Assembly (NCBI RefSeq): GCF_002008315.2
Contig: NZ_MVDG02000001.1
Coordinates: 3,162,001 to 3,226,000 of the forward strand
Source of the DNA: Arthrobacter sp. KBS0703
GTDB taxonomy: Bacteria > Actinomycetota > Actinomycetes > Actinomycetales > Micrococcaceae
Length of the DNA: 64,000 nt
Direction of reading: 5' to 3'
Below are positions 9,298-18,783 of the stretch, piece by piece. The notes beneath the pieces were generated by a model. It did no database searches. It worked only from the letters and a program-made list of their open reading frames with translations, and had not been told where the DNA came from. The position numbers and the translations under genes were made by a program. The first letter of the stretch is position 1. Every line of letters begins with the position of its first letter.

Positions 9298-10752
9298 CTA
9301 GCCGCGCTGGAGGCTCCAGGTGGCGCCGTCCGCGCTGTCTTCAACCACCACGCCGGCGGCGGACAAGACGTCCCTGATGGCGTCCGATGCGGCCCAGTCC
9401 TTCCGCGCCCGGGCGTCCGCGCGGGCGGCAAGCTGGGCCTCCACAAGTGTTCCGAGGGCCGCGGTGGCCTGATCGTCGACGGCCGGCTGCGCGGCGTCGC
9501 TGATTCCCAGCACACGGAGCATGTCAGTCACGCTGGTCAGCGCCTGCCGTGCTGCCGCGAAGTCACCGCCGGTGAGCGCGGTGTTCCCTGCGCGGACCGT
9601 GTCATGCAGGACTCCCAGGGCCTGCGGCACGTTGAGGTCGTCGTCCATGGCGGCGGCGAAGGCGTCCGGCACCGTGCCGTGGCTGCCGAACAACAGGGAG
9701 CCGTCCGCCGACAGGGCGCGGACCGCCCGCGCGATGAAACCGTCGATGCGGTCGACGGCGGCGGTGGCTTCCTGCAGGGATGTCGGCTGGTAGTCCAACA
9801 CCGAGCGGTACTGGGCCTGGCCGAGGTAGTAGCGGACCACGCGGGGCGGGGCGAGTTCCAGCATTTCAGCCGGGCTGACGGTGTTGCCCACGGACTTGGA
9901 CATTTTTTCGCCCTGGTATGTGACCATGCCGTTGTGCATCCAGAAGTTGGCAAAGGCGTGGCCGGCAGCCTGCGACTGGGCCATCTCGTTCTCGTGGTGC
10001 GGGAAGCGCAGGTCCAGGCCGCCGCCGTGGATGTCGAATTCGGGGCCGAGGTACTTGGTGACCATGGCGGAGCATTCGAGGTGCCAGCCGGGGCGGCCGG
10101 CGCCCCACGGCGAAACCCAGCTTGCCGTCGTCGGCTCGCCTTCCTTGTGGCCCTTCCAGAGCGCGAAGTCGCGCGGGTCCTTCTTGCCGCGGGGGTCGGC
10201 GTCAGTGGCCCCCTGCATGTCATCGAGCTTCTGCCGCGTCAGCGACCCGTACTTGTTCCATGAGCGGACGTCGAAGTAGACGTCACCCGAGCCGTCGAGG
10301 GCCGGGTAGGCATGGCCGCGGTCGATCAGCTGCTGGATGAGGGCGAACATCTCCGGGATGTGGCCGGTGGCGCGCGGCTCGTAGGTGGGGCGGGAGACGC
10401 CGAGGGTGTCGTAGGCCTTGAGGAATTCCTGCTCGTACCGGTACGCCAGCGCCCACCATTCCTCTTCAGGAACGGCTCCGGGCTCCTGCTCGAAATCCGG
10501 GTGGAACGACGCCTCGGACTTGGCGAGGATCTTGTCGTCGATGTCGGTCACGTTGCGGACCACCGTGACCCGGAACCCCCGGTACTCAAGCCAGCGCGTG
10601 AGCTGGTCGAAGGCGATGGCGGAGCGGATGTGCCCCACGTGTGGCATCCCCTGCACCGTCGCCCCGCAGTAGTACAGGCTTGCCTTGCCCGGTACGAGGG
10701 GAACGAAGTCGCGGACTTCGGCGGATGCGGTGTCGTAAAAGCGGAGGGTCAC
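9298..10752 (-). CDS. cysS: Cysteinyl-tRNA synthetase
   Basis: Charges tRNA-Cys; class I synthetase of 484 residues. The HIGH-like motif is [11 protein letters not shown], preceded by the zinc/cysteine-binding YYCGATV; the KMSKS motif is [10 protein letters not shown]. Zinc ligands continue in LECSAM and FPHHENE. GTG at 10752 begins [16 protein letters not shown] ends 6 nt before it with no Shine-Dalgarno, a leaderless-type promoter. It lies about 90 bp upstream of rlmB. Confidence 0.96.
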   Translation of the reverse strand: MTLRFYDTASAEVRDFVPLVPGKASLYYCGATVQGMPHVGHIRSAIAFDQLTRWLEYRGFRVTVVRNVTDIDDKILAKSEASFHPDFEQEPGAVPEEEWWALAYRYEQEFLKAYDTLGVSRPTYEPRATGHIPEMFALIQQLIDRGHAYPALDGSGDVYFDVRSWNKYGSLTRQKLDDMQGATDADPRGKKDPRDFALWKGHKEGEPTTASWVSPWGAGRPGWHLECSAMVTKYLGPEFDIHGGGLDLRFPHHENEMAQSQAAGHAFANFWMHNGMVTYQGEKMSKSVGNTVSPAEMLELAPPRVVRYYLGQAQYRSVLDYQPTSLQEATAAVDRIDGFIARAVRALSADGSLLFGSHGTVPDAFAAAMDDDLNVPQALGVLHDTVRAGNTALTGGDFAAARQALTSVTDMLRVLGISDAAQPAVDDQATAALGTLVEAQLAARADARARKDWAASDAIRDVLSAAGVVVEDSADGATWSLQRG

Positions 10753-10782
10753 CGCTCCAGATTAGCCGATGGCATTGACCGC

Positions 10783-11109
10783 TTACTTGCAGACCTCGCC
10801 GATCCTGTTGTTCTGGTTCTTGAGCTCGGTGAGCTGCTCTGCGCTCTTGTCCCCGAGCGAGGTGCCGGCCACCTTCTTCATGACGTCAGCCATCTTCTGG
10901 ATCGGGTCGGCAAGCTCCGGGGCTACCTTGTCGGCAACCTCCTGGTAGTGCTTGGCGATCTGGTCTGCCTGCTGGACTTGGCTGCCGGTCGGTTTGAAGG
11001 TGTCCCCCTGGAGGAACTTGCAGCTCTCGTCCACGCTCATCTTGGGGCTTCCGGCGCAGCCTGCGAGGAGCAGCCCTGCGATCACGACGGCGGGAAGCAG
11101 CTTTTTCAC
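10783..11109 (-). CDS. Small putative lipoprotein
   Basis: 108 residues with a clear lipoprotein signal (KKLLPAVVIAGLLLAGCAG, lipobox LAGC) and a helical, lysine-rich domain with one further Cys pair (ESCKFLQ and a C-terminal EVCK). GTG at 11109 has AGGAG with 7 nt spacing. I do not recognise a function. It lies between ispF and cysS on the same strand, but its own Shine-Dalgarno and the hydrophilic gap suggest separate translation. Confidence 0.75.
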   Translation of the reverse strand: MKKLLPAVVIAGLLLAGCAGSPKMSVDESCKFLQGDTFKPTGSQVQQADQIAKHYQEVADKVAPELADPIQKMADVMKKVAGTSLGDKSAEQLTELKNQNNRIGEVCK

Positions 11110-11163
11110 GACAGGTCTCCTGATATTGCGGTACTGGTGCTGCTTCCAGCCTAGGCGATCCGG

Positions 11164-11697
11164 TCAGGGGGCCGGGTACACGAGGGCCGTGGCCACCGCC
11201 GAAATTCCCTCGCCGCGGCCTGTGAATCCGAGGCCGTCGCTGGTGGTGGCGGTGACGCTCACGGGGGCGCCGGCGGCTTCGCTCAGCACGAACTGCGACT
11301 CTTCGCGCCGGGGACCGAACTTGGGCCGGTTGGCCACGAACTGCACAGCGATGTTGCCGATTTCGAAGCCGGCGGCCCGGACGATCCGGGCCGCTTCCGC
11401 CAGGAGGGTGACTCCCGAGGCGCCCGCAAGTTCCGGGCGGTCAGTGCCGAAGTGCGTGCCGAGGTCTCCGATGCCGCAGGCGGAGAACAGGGCGTCAGCG
11501 GCTGCGTGGGCGACCGGGTCGCCGTCGGAATGGCCGGCCAGCCCCCGCTCCCCTTCCCAGAACAGGCCGCCCAGCCAGAGCGGCTGCGATGCACTTTCCG
11601 GGGCGAAGGCATGGACATCAATGCCGATTCCGGTGCGGGGCAGGATCATTTTCACTTCGGCCGGGCTCAATGTCTCAGCCGGCTTCTCTGCGCTCAT
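11164..11697 (-). CDS. ispF: 2-C-methyl-D-erythritol 2,4-cyclodiphosphate synthase
   Basis: MEP-pathway step forming MEcPP. 177 residues with GIDVHAF (metal-binding Asp and His), [18 protein letters not shown] (metal-binding His and fold signature) and [15 protein letters not shown]. It starts 4 bp after the ispD stop, so the two are translationally linked. The first 18 residues before [12 protein letters not shown] are slightly longer than usual; an internal ATG at MILPRTG is an alternative start. Confidence 0.94.
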   Translation of the reverse strand: MSAEKPAETLSPAEVKMILPRTGIGIDVHAFAPESASQPLWLGGLFWEGERGLAGHSDGDPVAHAAADALFSACGIGDLGTHFGTDRPELAGASGVTLLAEAARIVRAAGFEIGNIAVQFVANRPKFGPRREESQFVLSEAAGAPVSVTATTSDGLGFTGRGEGISAVATALVYPAP

Positions 11698-11701
11698 GGA
11701 C

Positions 11702-12484
11702 TCAGCCCTCGACCCAGCGGACGCCCAGGGGTCCCTCGAGGAGGCCTTCGGCGATGATCAGGTCCAGCGGCGTGGTGATTTTCAGGGATTGGCTGGCGCC
11801 CCGGACGGCATGCACCGGTACACCCAGGAGCTCCACCAGCATGGCGTCGTCGGTCACGGCGGCGGCCTGGCGTTCGTCGAACCGGAGTGCGGCCTGGTGC
11901 GCCTGCCTCAGGGTCTCAAGGTTAAAGCCCTGCGGTGTCTGGACCGACCGCAGCTCTTCACGGGGAGCCGTTCCGGTCACGAGTTCAGGCGCGATGTCCA
12001 GGTCGCGGCCCTGGGTGGCGGCAACTGTCTTGACCGTGTCAACGACGGGAATGACCGGGATGACGGCCGATGCCCCGGCGGCCAGGGCCTGGGCCACCCG
12101 GTGGAAGACGGACTCGGGCGTGAGTGCGCGGGCGGCATCGTGGACGAGCACGGCTTCGGTCCCGTCCTCAAGGGCGGCCAGCGCGGACCGGACGGAATCC
12201 GCCCTGGTGGGTCCGCCGTCGACCATGGTCAGGAGCGGGCCGCCATCGACGAGCTCCACACGGAAGTCTTCGCACAGCTGACGCAGCCCGTCATCGCCGG
12301 CAGGCAGGGCAACGCATACCTGGCGCGCGACCCCGGAGGCCACAATTCCGCGGAGCGCATGCAGGAGGATGGGTTCGCCGCCTAGCGGAACAGCCGCTTT
12401 GGGCAAGCCGTAGCCGAGCCGCTGCCCGGATCCTGCCGCCACCAGGATCACGGCGGTGACGGGGCGGGTGGGTGCATTGTTCAT
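11702..12484 (-). CDS. ispD: 2-C-methyl-D-erythritol 4-phosphate cytidylyltransferase
   Basis: MEP-pathway enzyme making CDP-ME; 260 residues. The nucleotide-binding motif [19 protein letters not shown] is near the N-terminus, with [10 protein letters not shown] and the conserved C-terminal block [14 protein letters not shown] at 12484 is chosen although the frame runs open to 12643. TAGGCT stands 7 nt before it, pointing to a leaderless mRNA independent of carD. It is followed directly by ispF. Confidence 0.93.
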   Translation of the reverse strand: MNNAPTRPVTAVILVAAGSGQRLGYGLPKAAVPLGGEPILLHALRGIVASGVARQVCVALPAGDDGLRQLCEDFRVELVDGGPLLTMVDGGPTRADSVRSALAALEDGTEAVLVHDAARALTPESVFHRVAQALAAGASAVIPVIPVVDTVKTVAATQGRDLDIAPELVTGTAPREELRSVQTPQGFNLETLRQAHQAALRFDERQAAAVTDDAMLVELLGVPVHAVRGASQSLKITTPLDLIIAEGLLEGPLGVRWVEG

Positions 12485-12541
12485 GCGGTCTAGCCTACGT
12501 CCCGGCCGCTCGGCCCCGGCCGATTTCGCGTCCACGGGCCC

Positions 12542-12601
12542 AACTGGGTAGCAGCAGGCGCCGTTTTGAGCGCGCAAAACGGCGCCTGCTGCTACCAAGT
12601 T
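12542..12601. repeat. Long imperfect palindrome (26-nt arms, 1 mismatch)
   Basis: Arms at 12542-12567 and 12576-12601 pair at 25 of 26 positions around an 8-nt loop. The arm core is GGTAGCAGCAGGCGCCGTTT. It sits between the carD terminator and the ispD promoter and is far longer than a terminator needs. It resembles other long hairpins in this window in form but not in sequence. Confidence 0.7.
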
Positions 12602-12621
12602 GGGGATTTTGGGCAAAAAGA

Positions 12622-12650
12622 AACCCCGGTGGCGCTTTGCCACCGGGGTT
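12622..12650 (-). terminator. Rho-independent terminator of carD
   Basis: An 11-bp GC-rich stem (AACCCCGGTGG with its complement), loop of 7, followed on the minus strand by a TTTCTTTTT tract. It begins 7 bp after the carD stop. Confidence 0.85.
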
Positions 12651-12656
12651 CAATTC

Positions 12657-13139
12657 TTAGGAAGCCAGGACCTCGTCGAGAACGCTTGCCGCCTTCTCTT
12701 CGTCGGTCTTTTCAGCCAAAGCCAATTCTGAGATCAGAATCTGCCGTGCCTTGGCCAGCATTCGCTTCTCGCCTGCGGAAAGGCCCCGATCGTGATCCCG
12801 GCGCCACAGGTCGCGGACGACCTCTGCAACCTTGATGACGTCACCGGAAGCAAGCTTCTCCAGATTTGCCTTGTAACGACGCGACCAGTTGGTGGGCTCC
12901 TCAGTGAACTCGGCACGAAGCACGTCAAATACGTGCTCCAAGCCTTCTTTGCCCACTACGTCGCGTACCCCAACAAGGTCAACGTTCTCTGCTGGAACTT
13001 CAATGGTCAGATCACCCTGAGCCACCTTGAGCTTGAGATACATCTTCTCTTCGCCCTTGACAGTGCGCATCTTGATTTCTTCAATTTTTGCTGCACCGTG
13101 GTGAGGGTAAACTACTGTCTCGCCGACCTCAAAAACCAT
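12657..13139 (-). CDS. carD: CarD-family RNA polymerase-binding transcription factor
   Basis: 160 residues. An N-terminal RNAP-interacting Tudor-like domain ([20 protein letters not shown]) and a C-terminal helical DNA-binding domain ([35 protein letters not shown]). CarD stabilises the open complex at actinobacterial promoters and is usually essential. ATG at 13139 follows GGGGAAAGTCCAC. It lies upstream of ispD-ispF, the usual actinobacterial order, but a terminator and an ispD promoter separate them. Confidence 0.95.
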   Translation of the reverse strand: MVFEVGETVVYPHHGAAKIEEIKMRTVKGEEKMYLKLKVAQGDLTIEVPAENVDLVGVRDVVGKEGLEHVFDVLRAEFTEEPTNWSRRYKANLEKLASGDVIKVAEVVRDLWRRDHDRGLSAGEKRMLAKARQILISELALAEKTDEEKAASVLDEVLAS

Positions 13140-13452
13140 GTGGACTTTCCCCTTTCCCGCAGACCAGTTTATCACGATTAAGGCATATGACTGGCACGGA
13201 TAAGGGTCAGGAACCGCGTAAATCCGCGGAAAATGGGCCGAATCAGCCGGCCAAACCCCTTGACGAACACGGATAATAGTGTATTCGCGACCCGCCGACA
13301 AGCGTTACGCGCGGGTAGTCAGCGCCTCCCGGCGATGCCCTGGCGGCGGCCGAACCTCGCCCGTATGTGTACCGGCCGAATCCTTGTTTGGGTCCGTTTG
13401 CCGATAGGCTATGGCTGAAAACTGTTTCAAGACTTTTCAAGGAGTGCGTGAC
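13140..13452. other. Intergenic region between divergent carD and a lipoprotein gene
   Basis: Contains the untranslated leader of carD (TAAACT about 25 nt before its start is a possible -10) and the upstream region of the plus-strand lipoprotein, with GATAGGCTAT near 13405. I see no coding sequence or structured RNA here. Confidence 0.5.
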
Positions 13453-14025
13453 GTGCGTTTCACTGCGATGAACCGGGGCCAGCGCGGCAAGTTGGCAATG
13501 GCGGCTGCCGCCCTGAGCGTCGGCCTGCTGGCCCTGACCGGCTGCGGCTACGTCAACGCCCAGCAGACCTCCCACCAGTACGCCGCCTCCGACGGCATCC
13601 GCGCCGACGTCGGCCCGCTGCAGCTGCGTAACATGCTCATCGTGTCGTCGGGTGAAAACGAACCCGGCCGCGTGATCGGCGCCGTGTACAACTCGTCCTC
13701 CAAGGACGTCAAGCTCACGCTCAAGGGTGCGGAGGGTTCCCAGACCGAAGTCTCGGTGAAGAAGAACTCCTACACGCTGCTGAACGACTCGACGGACCCG
13801 GCAACGCTGAGCACGACGGGCGGAAAGGCCGGAACCCTCGTGGACGTCCAGGTCACCGAAGACGGGACGAACGTCAACAAGCCCGTCAAGATTCCCGTGG
13901 TTGACGGAACCCTGAAGGAATACCAGCAGTACCTTCCCGCCGGCAGCACGCCCACCGGAACTGCGACGCCGAGCGAGACCGCAACGCCGGGCGAAAGCAC
14001 GCCGTCCCCCACCGCAAGCCACTGA
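13453..14025 (+). CDS. Putative lipoprotein with C-terminal Thr/Pro/Ser-rich tail
   Basis: 190 residues. Signal and lipobox LLALTGCGY are followed by a beta-rich domain (LRNMLIVSSGENEPGRVIGA) and a C-terminal low-complexity tail of T, P, S and E. GTG at 13453 is preceded by AAGGAG with 8-nt spacing; the frame opens at 13411 and an ATG follows at 13468. Such lipoproteins are common in Micrococcaceae next to carD; function unknown. The tail may act as a cell-wall spacer. Confidence 0.8.
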   Translation: MRFTAMNRGQRGKLAMAAAALSVGLLALTGCGYVNAQQTSHQYAASDGIRADVGPLQLRNMLIVSSGENEPGRVIGAVYNSSSKDVKLTLKGAEGSQTEVSVKKNSYTLLNDSTDPATLSTTGGKAGTLVDVQVTEDGTNVNKPVKIPVVDGTLKEYQQYLPAGSTPTGTATPSETATPGESTPSPTASH

Positions 14026-14045
14026 CGGCTGACGCATAGCTGACT

Positions 14046-14089
14046 ACAGAGAAGGAGGGGCTCCCGGCCGGGAGCCCCTCCTTCTCTGT
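14046..14089. terminator. Perfect 44-nt palindromic bidirectional terminator
   Basis: A fully self-complementary sequence centred at 14067/14068, arm ACAGAGAAGGAGGGGCTCCC plus GG. It lies between the convergent lipoprotein gene and regX3 and would end both. Confidence 0.85.
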
Positions 14090-14100
14090 TATGTCTGGGC

Positions 14101-14781
14101 TTAGGGTTCGAACTTGTAGCCAAGTCCGCGGACGGTGACCAGGAACCGCGGCAGCGACGGATCGGGTTCAATCTTGCTGCGGAGCCGCTTGACGTGCACA
14201 TCCAGGGTTTTGGTGTCGCCCACGTAATCGGACCCCCACACGCGGTCAATCAGCTGGCCCCGGGTCAGCACCCTGCCCGAATTCCGCAGGAGCATCTCCA
14301 GCAGTTCGAATTCCTTCAGCGGCAGGGACACCTGCTCGCCGTCGACGCTCACGACGTGGCGTTCAATGTCCATCCGCACCGGCCCGGCGTGGACGGTGGA
14401 GGAAACGAGTTCTTCCGGCTCGCCCTGGCGCCGGAGCACCGCACGGACCCGGGCCACGAGTTCGCGGGAGGAGTAGGGCTTGGTGACGTAGTCGTCGGCA
14501 CCCAGTTCGAGCCCCACCACCTTGTCGATCTCAGAGTCCTTGGCAGTCAGCATGATCACCGGGACGCTGGAACGCTGCCGGAGCTGCCGGCAGACTTCCG
14601 TGCCGGACAGTCCCGGCAGTTGCAGGTCCAGGAGCACGAGGTCGGCCCCGTTGCGGTCGAATTCCGTGATGGCGTCCAGGCCGTTATCCACAACCTCGAC
14701 CTCGAACCCCTCCTTGCCCAGCAGATAGGACAGCGGATCGCTGAACGATTCCTCATCCTCAACAATAAGAATCCGGCTCAA
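14101..14781 (-). CDS. regX3: Response regulator RegX3 (OmpR/PhoB family)
   Basis: 226 residues. Receiver domain with acidic pocket VEDEE, phosphoacceptor Asp52 (VLLDLQLPG), Thr79 and Lys101 (VTKPYSSRELVARVRAVLRR), then a winged-helix DNA-binding domain (LIDRVWGSDYVGDTKTLDVH, VRGLGYKFEP). It starts with TTG overlapping the senX3 TGA (TTGA), with GAGGAGC upstream. Assignment to RegX3 rests on the linkage with senX3, phoU and gpm as in mycobacteria. It is expected to activate phosphate-starvation genes. Confidence 0.93.
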   Translation of the reverse strand: MSRILIVEDEESFSDPLSYLLGKEGFEVEVVDNGLDAITEFDRNGADLVLLDLQLPGLSGTEVCRQLRQRSSVPVIMLTAKDSEIDKVVGLELGADDYVTKPYSSRELVARVRAVLRRQGEPEELVSSTVHAGPVRMDIERHVVSVDGEQVSLPLKEFELLEMLLRNSGRVLTRGQLIDRVWGSDYVGDTKTLDVHVKRLRSKIEPDPSLPRFLVTVRGLGYKFEP

Positions 14782-16076
14782 GCGTTAGCTCCTCGTTCGT
14801 GGACGCCGGCGGCGTCGCGTGGTTCCTTGACGTTGTGCGGTTGGCTGCCCTCCGGCAGCTTGGCACGGCCGGACGCCTTGGCGTCGCGCGCCTCACCCGC
14901 GGCGGTGCGCATCCGTGGTGGACGGACCTCGGAGGCGGAGTCCTCGTCCTGCCCCTCAATCTCGGGAAGCCGGAGCGTGAACGTGGAGCCCTGGCCGGGC
15001 TGTGACCACAGGGTGACTTCGCCGCCATGGTTGGAAATGACGTGCTTGACGATGCTCAGCCCCAGCCCGGTTCCGCCGGTGTGCCGGGACCGCGCCGCAT
15101 CCACGCGGTAGAACCGTTCGAACACCCGTTCCTGGTCCTCCGGCGAAAGGCCCTCGCCCTGGTCGGTGACGGAGACCGAGATCAGGCCCTCCCTGGAGCG
15201 GACTCCGATGCCCACGCGCGTGTTCTCCGGCGAATAGCGGATGGCGTTGTCGATCAGGTTGCGCAGGGCTGTGACGAGGAGGTCCTGATCGCCGTAGACC
15301 TTGGCCTCCACGCGGCCGCCGATGACGATCTTGATATTCTTGCTCTCGGCCGGGAGCTGCGAGCGGTCCACGGCTTCGGAGATGACGTCGTTGATGTCCA
15401 CGGCGTGGCCGCGCTGCGCCACGTTCGCGCCCTGCAGGCGGGACAGCTCAATGATGTCCTGCACGAGCGCCGCCAGCCGGGCGGACTCCTTGTGCATGCG
15501 CTTGGCAAAACGGCGGACGGCCTCTTCGTCGTCCGCTGAGGATTCGAGTGCCTCGGCCAGGAGCGAAATGGCCCCCACGGGCGTCTTCAACTCATGGGAG
15601 ACGTTGGCCACGAAGTCGTTGCGGATCTCTTCGGTACGCGTGATCTCGGTCCGGTCATCGGCCAGCAGCAGGATATATTCTTCACCCAGCATGGCCGCCC
15701 GCACCTGCACGATGATGGTTCCCTGACCCAGCGGCCCCCGCGGGAGCTCGAGCTGCTTCTCCAGGATGACGCCGTCGCGGCGCACGTTGGCCGTCATGTC
15801 CAGAAGCTCGCGGTGTACAACCGTATGGCCGCGCACCAGGCCGTAGGCATAGGCGGCGGGGCTGGCACGGACGACGCCGTCGATGGCGTCCACCACAACA
15901 AACGCCTGCCCGACGACGGCGAGCACCTCGGCGGATCCCGCCGGCAGCGCAGGCTCGTCGTATTCGACGTCCACGAGTTTCCGCTGCTGCTCGCTGACCC
16001 TGAATGCGAGCACGCCAAAGACGCCGAACGACAGGCCGATCAGGCCGGCGATGACACCTATGAGCATTGGATCCAC
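14778..16076 (-). CDS. senX3: Sensor histidine kinase SenX3
   Basis: 432 residues. A single N-terminal membrane segment (residues 5-25), a PAS-like region, HisKA with phosphoacceptor His161 (NVSHELKTPVGAISLL) and an HATPase with N box RNLIDNAIRYSPE and G boxes DQGEGL and GTGLGLSIVKHV. It phosphorylates RegX3 when phosphate is scarce, probably with PhoU. GTG at 16076 lies 6 nt after TAAGCT, a leaderless-type start. The C-terminal 60 residues are charged and of low complexity. Confidence 0.93.
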   Translation of the reverse strand: MDPMLIGVIAGLIGLSFGVFGVLAFRVSEQQRKLVDVEYDEPALPAGSAEVLAVVGQAFVVVDAIDGVVRASPAAYAYGLVRGHTVVHRELLDMTANVRRDGVILEKQLELPRGPLGQGTIIVQVRAAMLGEEYILLLADDRTEITRTEEIRNDFVANVSHELKTPVGAISLLAEALESSADDEEAVRRFAKRMHKESARLAALVQDIIELSRLQGANVAQRGHAVDINDVISEAVDRSQLPAESKNIKIVIGGRVEAKVYGDQDLLVTALRNLIDNAIRYSPENTRVGIGVRSREGLISVSVTDQGEGLSPEDQERVFERFYRVDAARSRHTGGTGLGLSIVKHVISNHGGEVTLWSQPGQGSTFTLRLPEIEGQDEDSASEVRPPRMRTAAGEARDAKASGRAKLPEGSQPHNVKEPRDAAGVHERGANA

Positions 16077-16146
16077 GGCTCCAGCTTATGCTTTCGTGAA
16101 GGCCGAATAGCCGATCCGGGGCCAAGACGGTGCGGATTCAGCTAAC

Positions 16147-16179
16147 GTTCATCTAGAGGTGCGTAACAGTTCACCGGAC
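16147..16179. promoter_or_regulatory. Candidate PHO box in the senX3-phoU intergenic region
   Basis: GTTCATC at 16147-16153 and GTTCACC at 16169-16175 are 22 bp apart, i.e. two 11-bp steps, the spacing of actinobacterial PhoP/RegX3 direct-repeat sites. The middle unit is poor. The position between senX3 and phoU fits autoregulation by RegX3. Confidence 0.5.
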
Positions 16180-16270
16180 ACTGGAATAGTGGCCAGTTGG
16201 ACTGCCGGAACGGTGACACGAAATTCTGACCGCCGCGGCGGGGCGGAGTTTCCAAGGAAAGGACGCCTAC

Positions 16271-16933
16271 GTGCGTAAGGTTTTTCAGGAGGAGCTTGCC
16301 CAGGTGGGCGAAGACCTCATCGAAATTTCAAAGCTGGTCAGCGAAGCGATCGTGAAGGCAACGGATTCCTTCGAGGTCGCCGACGTCGATCTGGCGCAGG
16401 ATGTCATCGCGGCCGACGCACGCATTGACTTCCTGCAGAACAGCCTGGACGAGCGGGCCATCGACATCCTTGCCCTCCAGGGCCCCGTCGCCAGCGACCT
16501 GCGCATGATCGTGGGATCGCTGCGCATGAGCGCATCACTTGAGCGCATGGGCGACCTTGCCCGCCACATCGCCCAGCTGGCGCGGCTCCGGTTCCCGTCG
16601 ACCGTCATCCCGGCACCGCTCACGGACACGTTCAAGAGCTTCGCCGAGCAGGACATCCAGATTGCCAACAAGCTCACGGAACTGCTCGAGACCCGCGACC
16701 TCGAAGTTGCCCGCGACATCATGAAGGCCAACACCACGGTGAATGATCTCCACCTCAGCGTGTTCAAGGCGATCGCCCGCAGCGACTGGCAGGAATCACC
16801 GGCCACCACCGTGGACGTGGCCCTCGCCAGCCGTTATTTCGAGCGCTTCGCTGACCACGGCGTCTCCGTCGCCCAGAAGGTCACGTACCTTGTGACGGGC
16901 GCCTGGCACCCGAACAGCATCGAGCACGGCTAA
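16271..16933 (+). CDS. phoU: Phosphate signalling regulator PhoU
   Basis: 220 residues, all-helical, two PhoU repeats with the metal-binding-type motifs ERMGDLARHIAQLAR and FERFADHGVSVAQ. PhoU links Pst transport to the SenX3/RegX3 kinase state. GTG at 16271 has AAGGAAAGGACG upstream. It is divergent from senX3-regX3; a pst operon is not in the window. Confidence 0.94.
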   Translation: MRKVFQEELAQVGEDLIEISKLVSEAIVKATDSFEVADVDLAQDVIAADARIDFLQNSLDERAIDILALQGPVASDLRMIVGSLRMSASLERMGDLARHIAQLARLRFPSTVIPAPLTDTFKSFAEQDIQIANKLTELLETRDLEVARDIMKANTTVNDLHLSVFKAIARSDWQESPATTVDVALASRYFERFADHGVSVAQKVTYLVTGAWHPNSIEHG

Positions 16934-16960
16934 GGGCCTTCGCTCCTCTTAAAGCAGCGA

Positions 16961-17001
16961 ACGACGGCGGGTGGTCACCTCAGGTGACCAGCCGCCGTCG
17001 T
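16961..17001. terminator. Hairpin after phoU
   Basis: Arms ACGACGGCGGGTGGTCACCT and its near-complement (19 of 20 pairs) almost without spacer, so the folded loop would be CACCTCAGGTG or similar. It lies between convergent phoU and gpm. No T-tract follows. Confidence 0.65.
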
Positions 17002-17058
17002 CGTCTCGCTGGTTGAGCTCTTGCGAAAGCGGCTCAACTAGCGCACATTCGCGTAGCC

Positions 17059-17805
17059 TTACTTTTTGCCTTGGTTGGCCACGGCCTGGATAGCCTCCGC
17101 AGCGGCCTCGGGATCAAGGTAGGTTCCGCCCGGGTTGATGGGCTGGAAGTCCTCGTCGAGGTCGTACACGAGCGGGATGCCCGTGGGGATGTTCAGGCCG
17201 GCGATCGCTTCGTCGCTGATGCCGTCCAGGTGCTTGACCAGGGCGCGCAGGGAGTTGCCGTGGGCGGTGACCAGGACGGTCTTGCCGGCCTTGAGGTCTT
17301 CCTTGATGTCCGATTCCCAGTAGGGCATCAGGCGGACAAGGACGTCCTTCAGGCACTCGGTGCGCGGGAGGGCGTCGCCCAGGTCCGCGTAACGGGGATC
17401 GTGCGCCTGGGAAAATTCGCTGTTGTCGTCCAGGGGCGGCGGCGGGGTGTCGTAGGAACGGCGCCACAGCATGAACTGCTCTTCGCCGAATTCGGCAAGG
17501 GTCTGTGCCTTGTCCTTGCCCTGCAGGGCGCCGTAGTGGCGTTCGTTCAGGCGCCAGTCGCGCTTGACGGGGATCCAGCCGCGGTCGGCCTTGTCCAGGG
17601 CAATGTTGGCCGTGTTGATGGCCCGCTTCAGGACCGAGGTGTAGAGGATATCCGGGAGCACGTCGTGCTCGACCAGAAGCTCGCCGCCGCGGAGCGCCTC
17701 CTGGCGGCCCTGGTCGTTCAGGTCAACGTCCACCCAGCCGGTGAAGAGGTTTTTGGCGTTCCAGTCGCTGTGGCCGTGGCGCAGCAGAATCAGCTTGTAA
17801 GTCAT
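17059..17805 (-). CDS. gpmA: 2,3-bisphosphoglycerate-dependent phosphoglycerate mutase
   Basis: Glycolytic/gluconeogenic interconversion of 3- and 2-phosphoglycerate. 248 residues with catalytic [10 protein letters not shown] (phospho-His), [12 protein letters not shown] and the second His in [14 protein letters not shown] at 17805 has AGGATG upstream; an in-frame ATG three codons earlier is less likely. Linkage to senX3-regX3 is conserved in actinobacteria. Confidence 0.95.
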   Translation of the reverse strand: MTYKLILLRHGHSDWNAKNLFTGWVDVDLNDQGRQEALRGGELLVEHDVLPDILYTSVLKRAINTANIALDKADRGWIPVKRDWRLNERHYGALQGKDKAQTLAEFGEEQFMLWRRSYDTPPPPLDDNSEFSQAHDPRYADLGDALPRTECLKDVLVRLMPYWESDIKEDLKAGKTVLVTAHGNSLRALVKHLDGISDEAIAGLNIPTGIPLVYDLDEDFQPINPGGTYLDPEAAAEAIQAVANQGKK

Positions 17806-17927
17806 GATTTTCATCCTAGCCGAGCAGGACCCGCCGGCGCCGAGCGTTACATTGTGCCACCCTGTGGCCGCTGCTGCGCGGCTGTGGAACGGCCGGAATG
17901 CGGGCCCGCGTTGGGTAGGCTGGGGCG

Positions 17928-18749
17928 GTGGTGCAAAAAGCAGAGCGGGTGGCGGCGAGCCGGAGCAACCGGGGAAAGCCCGTAGGCAACGTGACCCGCG
18001 GCACCACGAACCCCAACCGCATGCGCCGGCTGGACCGCTGGCTGGCCGGACCGCAGGCCTGGCGGCTGCGGGCAGCTGCCCACCCCCTGGTCGTCGACCT
18101 CGGCTACGGCGCCTCCCCGGCCACCGCCGTCGAGCTCTTTGAGCGGCTCGGGGCTGTCCGGGCCGATGTGCACGTCTGCGGGATCGAGATCGAGCCGGAC
18201 CGCGTGCGCGCGGCCAAGGCGCTCGAGCGTCCCGGGCTGAGCTTCCATACCGGAGGGTTCGAACTCCCGGTGCCGGGGCAGCCCGTGCTGGTCCGCGCGT
18301 TCAACGTGCTGCGGCAGTACGAGGAAGCGGACGTCCGCGGCATCTGGGGACTGGTGCAGGGCCGGCTGGCGCCCGGCGGGCTGCTCATCGACGGCACATG
18401 CGACGAGATCGGCCGCCGGGTCACGTGGATTGCGCTTGATGCCCAGCGCCCGCTCAGCCTGAGCATGTCCGTACGCTTCGGGAGTTTCAACCTGCCGTCC
18501 GACATCGCCGAACGCCTGCCCAAGGCACTCATCCACCGGAACGTCCCCGGCGAACGGGTGCACGGTCTGCTGCAGGCCATGGACCGGGCGTGGCTGGAAT
18601 CAGCCCCGTTGGCATCCTACGGAAACCGGCAGCGGTGGACGGCCATGTGCCGGGCACTGCTCGACGGCGGGTGGCCGGTCCACGACGGACCGGCGCGGTG
18701 GCGCCTCGGGGAACTCACCGTGGGCTGGGAAGCCGTGGCGCCGGAGTAG
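17928..18749 (+). CDS. SAM-dependent methyltransferase (class I), substrate unknown
   Basis: 273 residues. SAM-binding motif I is [16 protein letters not shown], with acidic loop [10 protein letters not shown]. The N-terminal 30 residues are basic ([17 protein letters not shown] type), which may aid nucleic-acid contact, but the target is not evident. GTG at 17928 lies exactly 6 nt after TAGGCT, a leaderless-type promoter. It is divergent from gpm. Confidence 0.82.
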   Translation: MVQKAERVAASRSNRGKPVGNVTRGTTNPNRMRRLDRWLAGPQAWRLRAAAHPLVVDLGYGASPATAVELFERLGAVRADVHVCGIEIEPDRVRAAKALERPGLSFHTGGFELPVPGQPVLVRAFNVLRQYEEADVRGIWGLVQGRLAPGGLLIDGTCDEIGRRVTWIALDAQRPLSLSMSVRFGSFNLPSDIAERLPKALIHRNVPGERVHGLLQAMDRAWLESAPLASYGNRQRWTAMCRALLDGGWPVHDGPARWRLGELTVGWEAVAPE

Positions 18750-18783
18750 CTCCGGGTTTCGACGGGCCCAACCAGCGAGTGAA

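Noticed and set aside
10312..11154. A 280-codon plus-strand frame across cysS and the lipoprotein gene
   Set aside because: Antisense to two well-supported genes.
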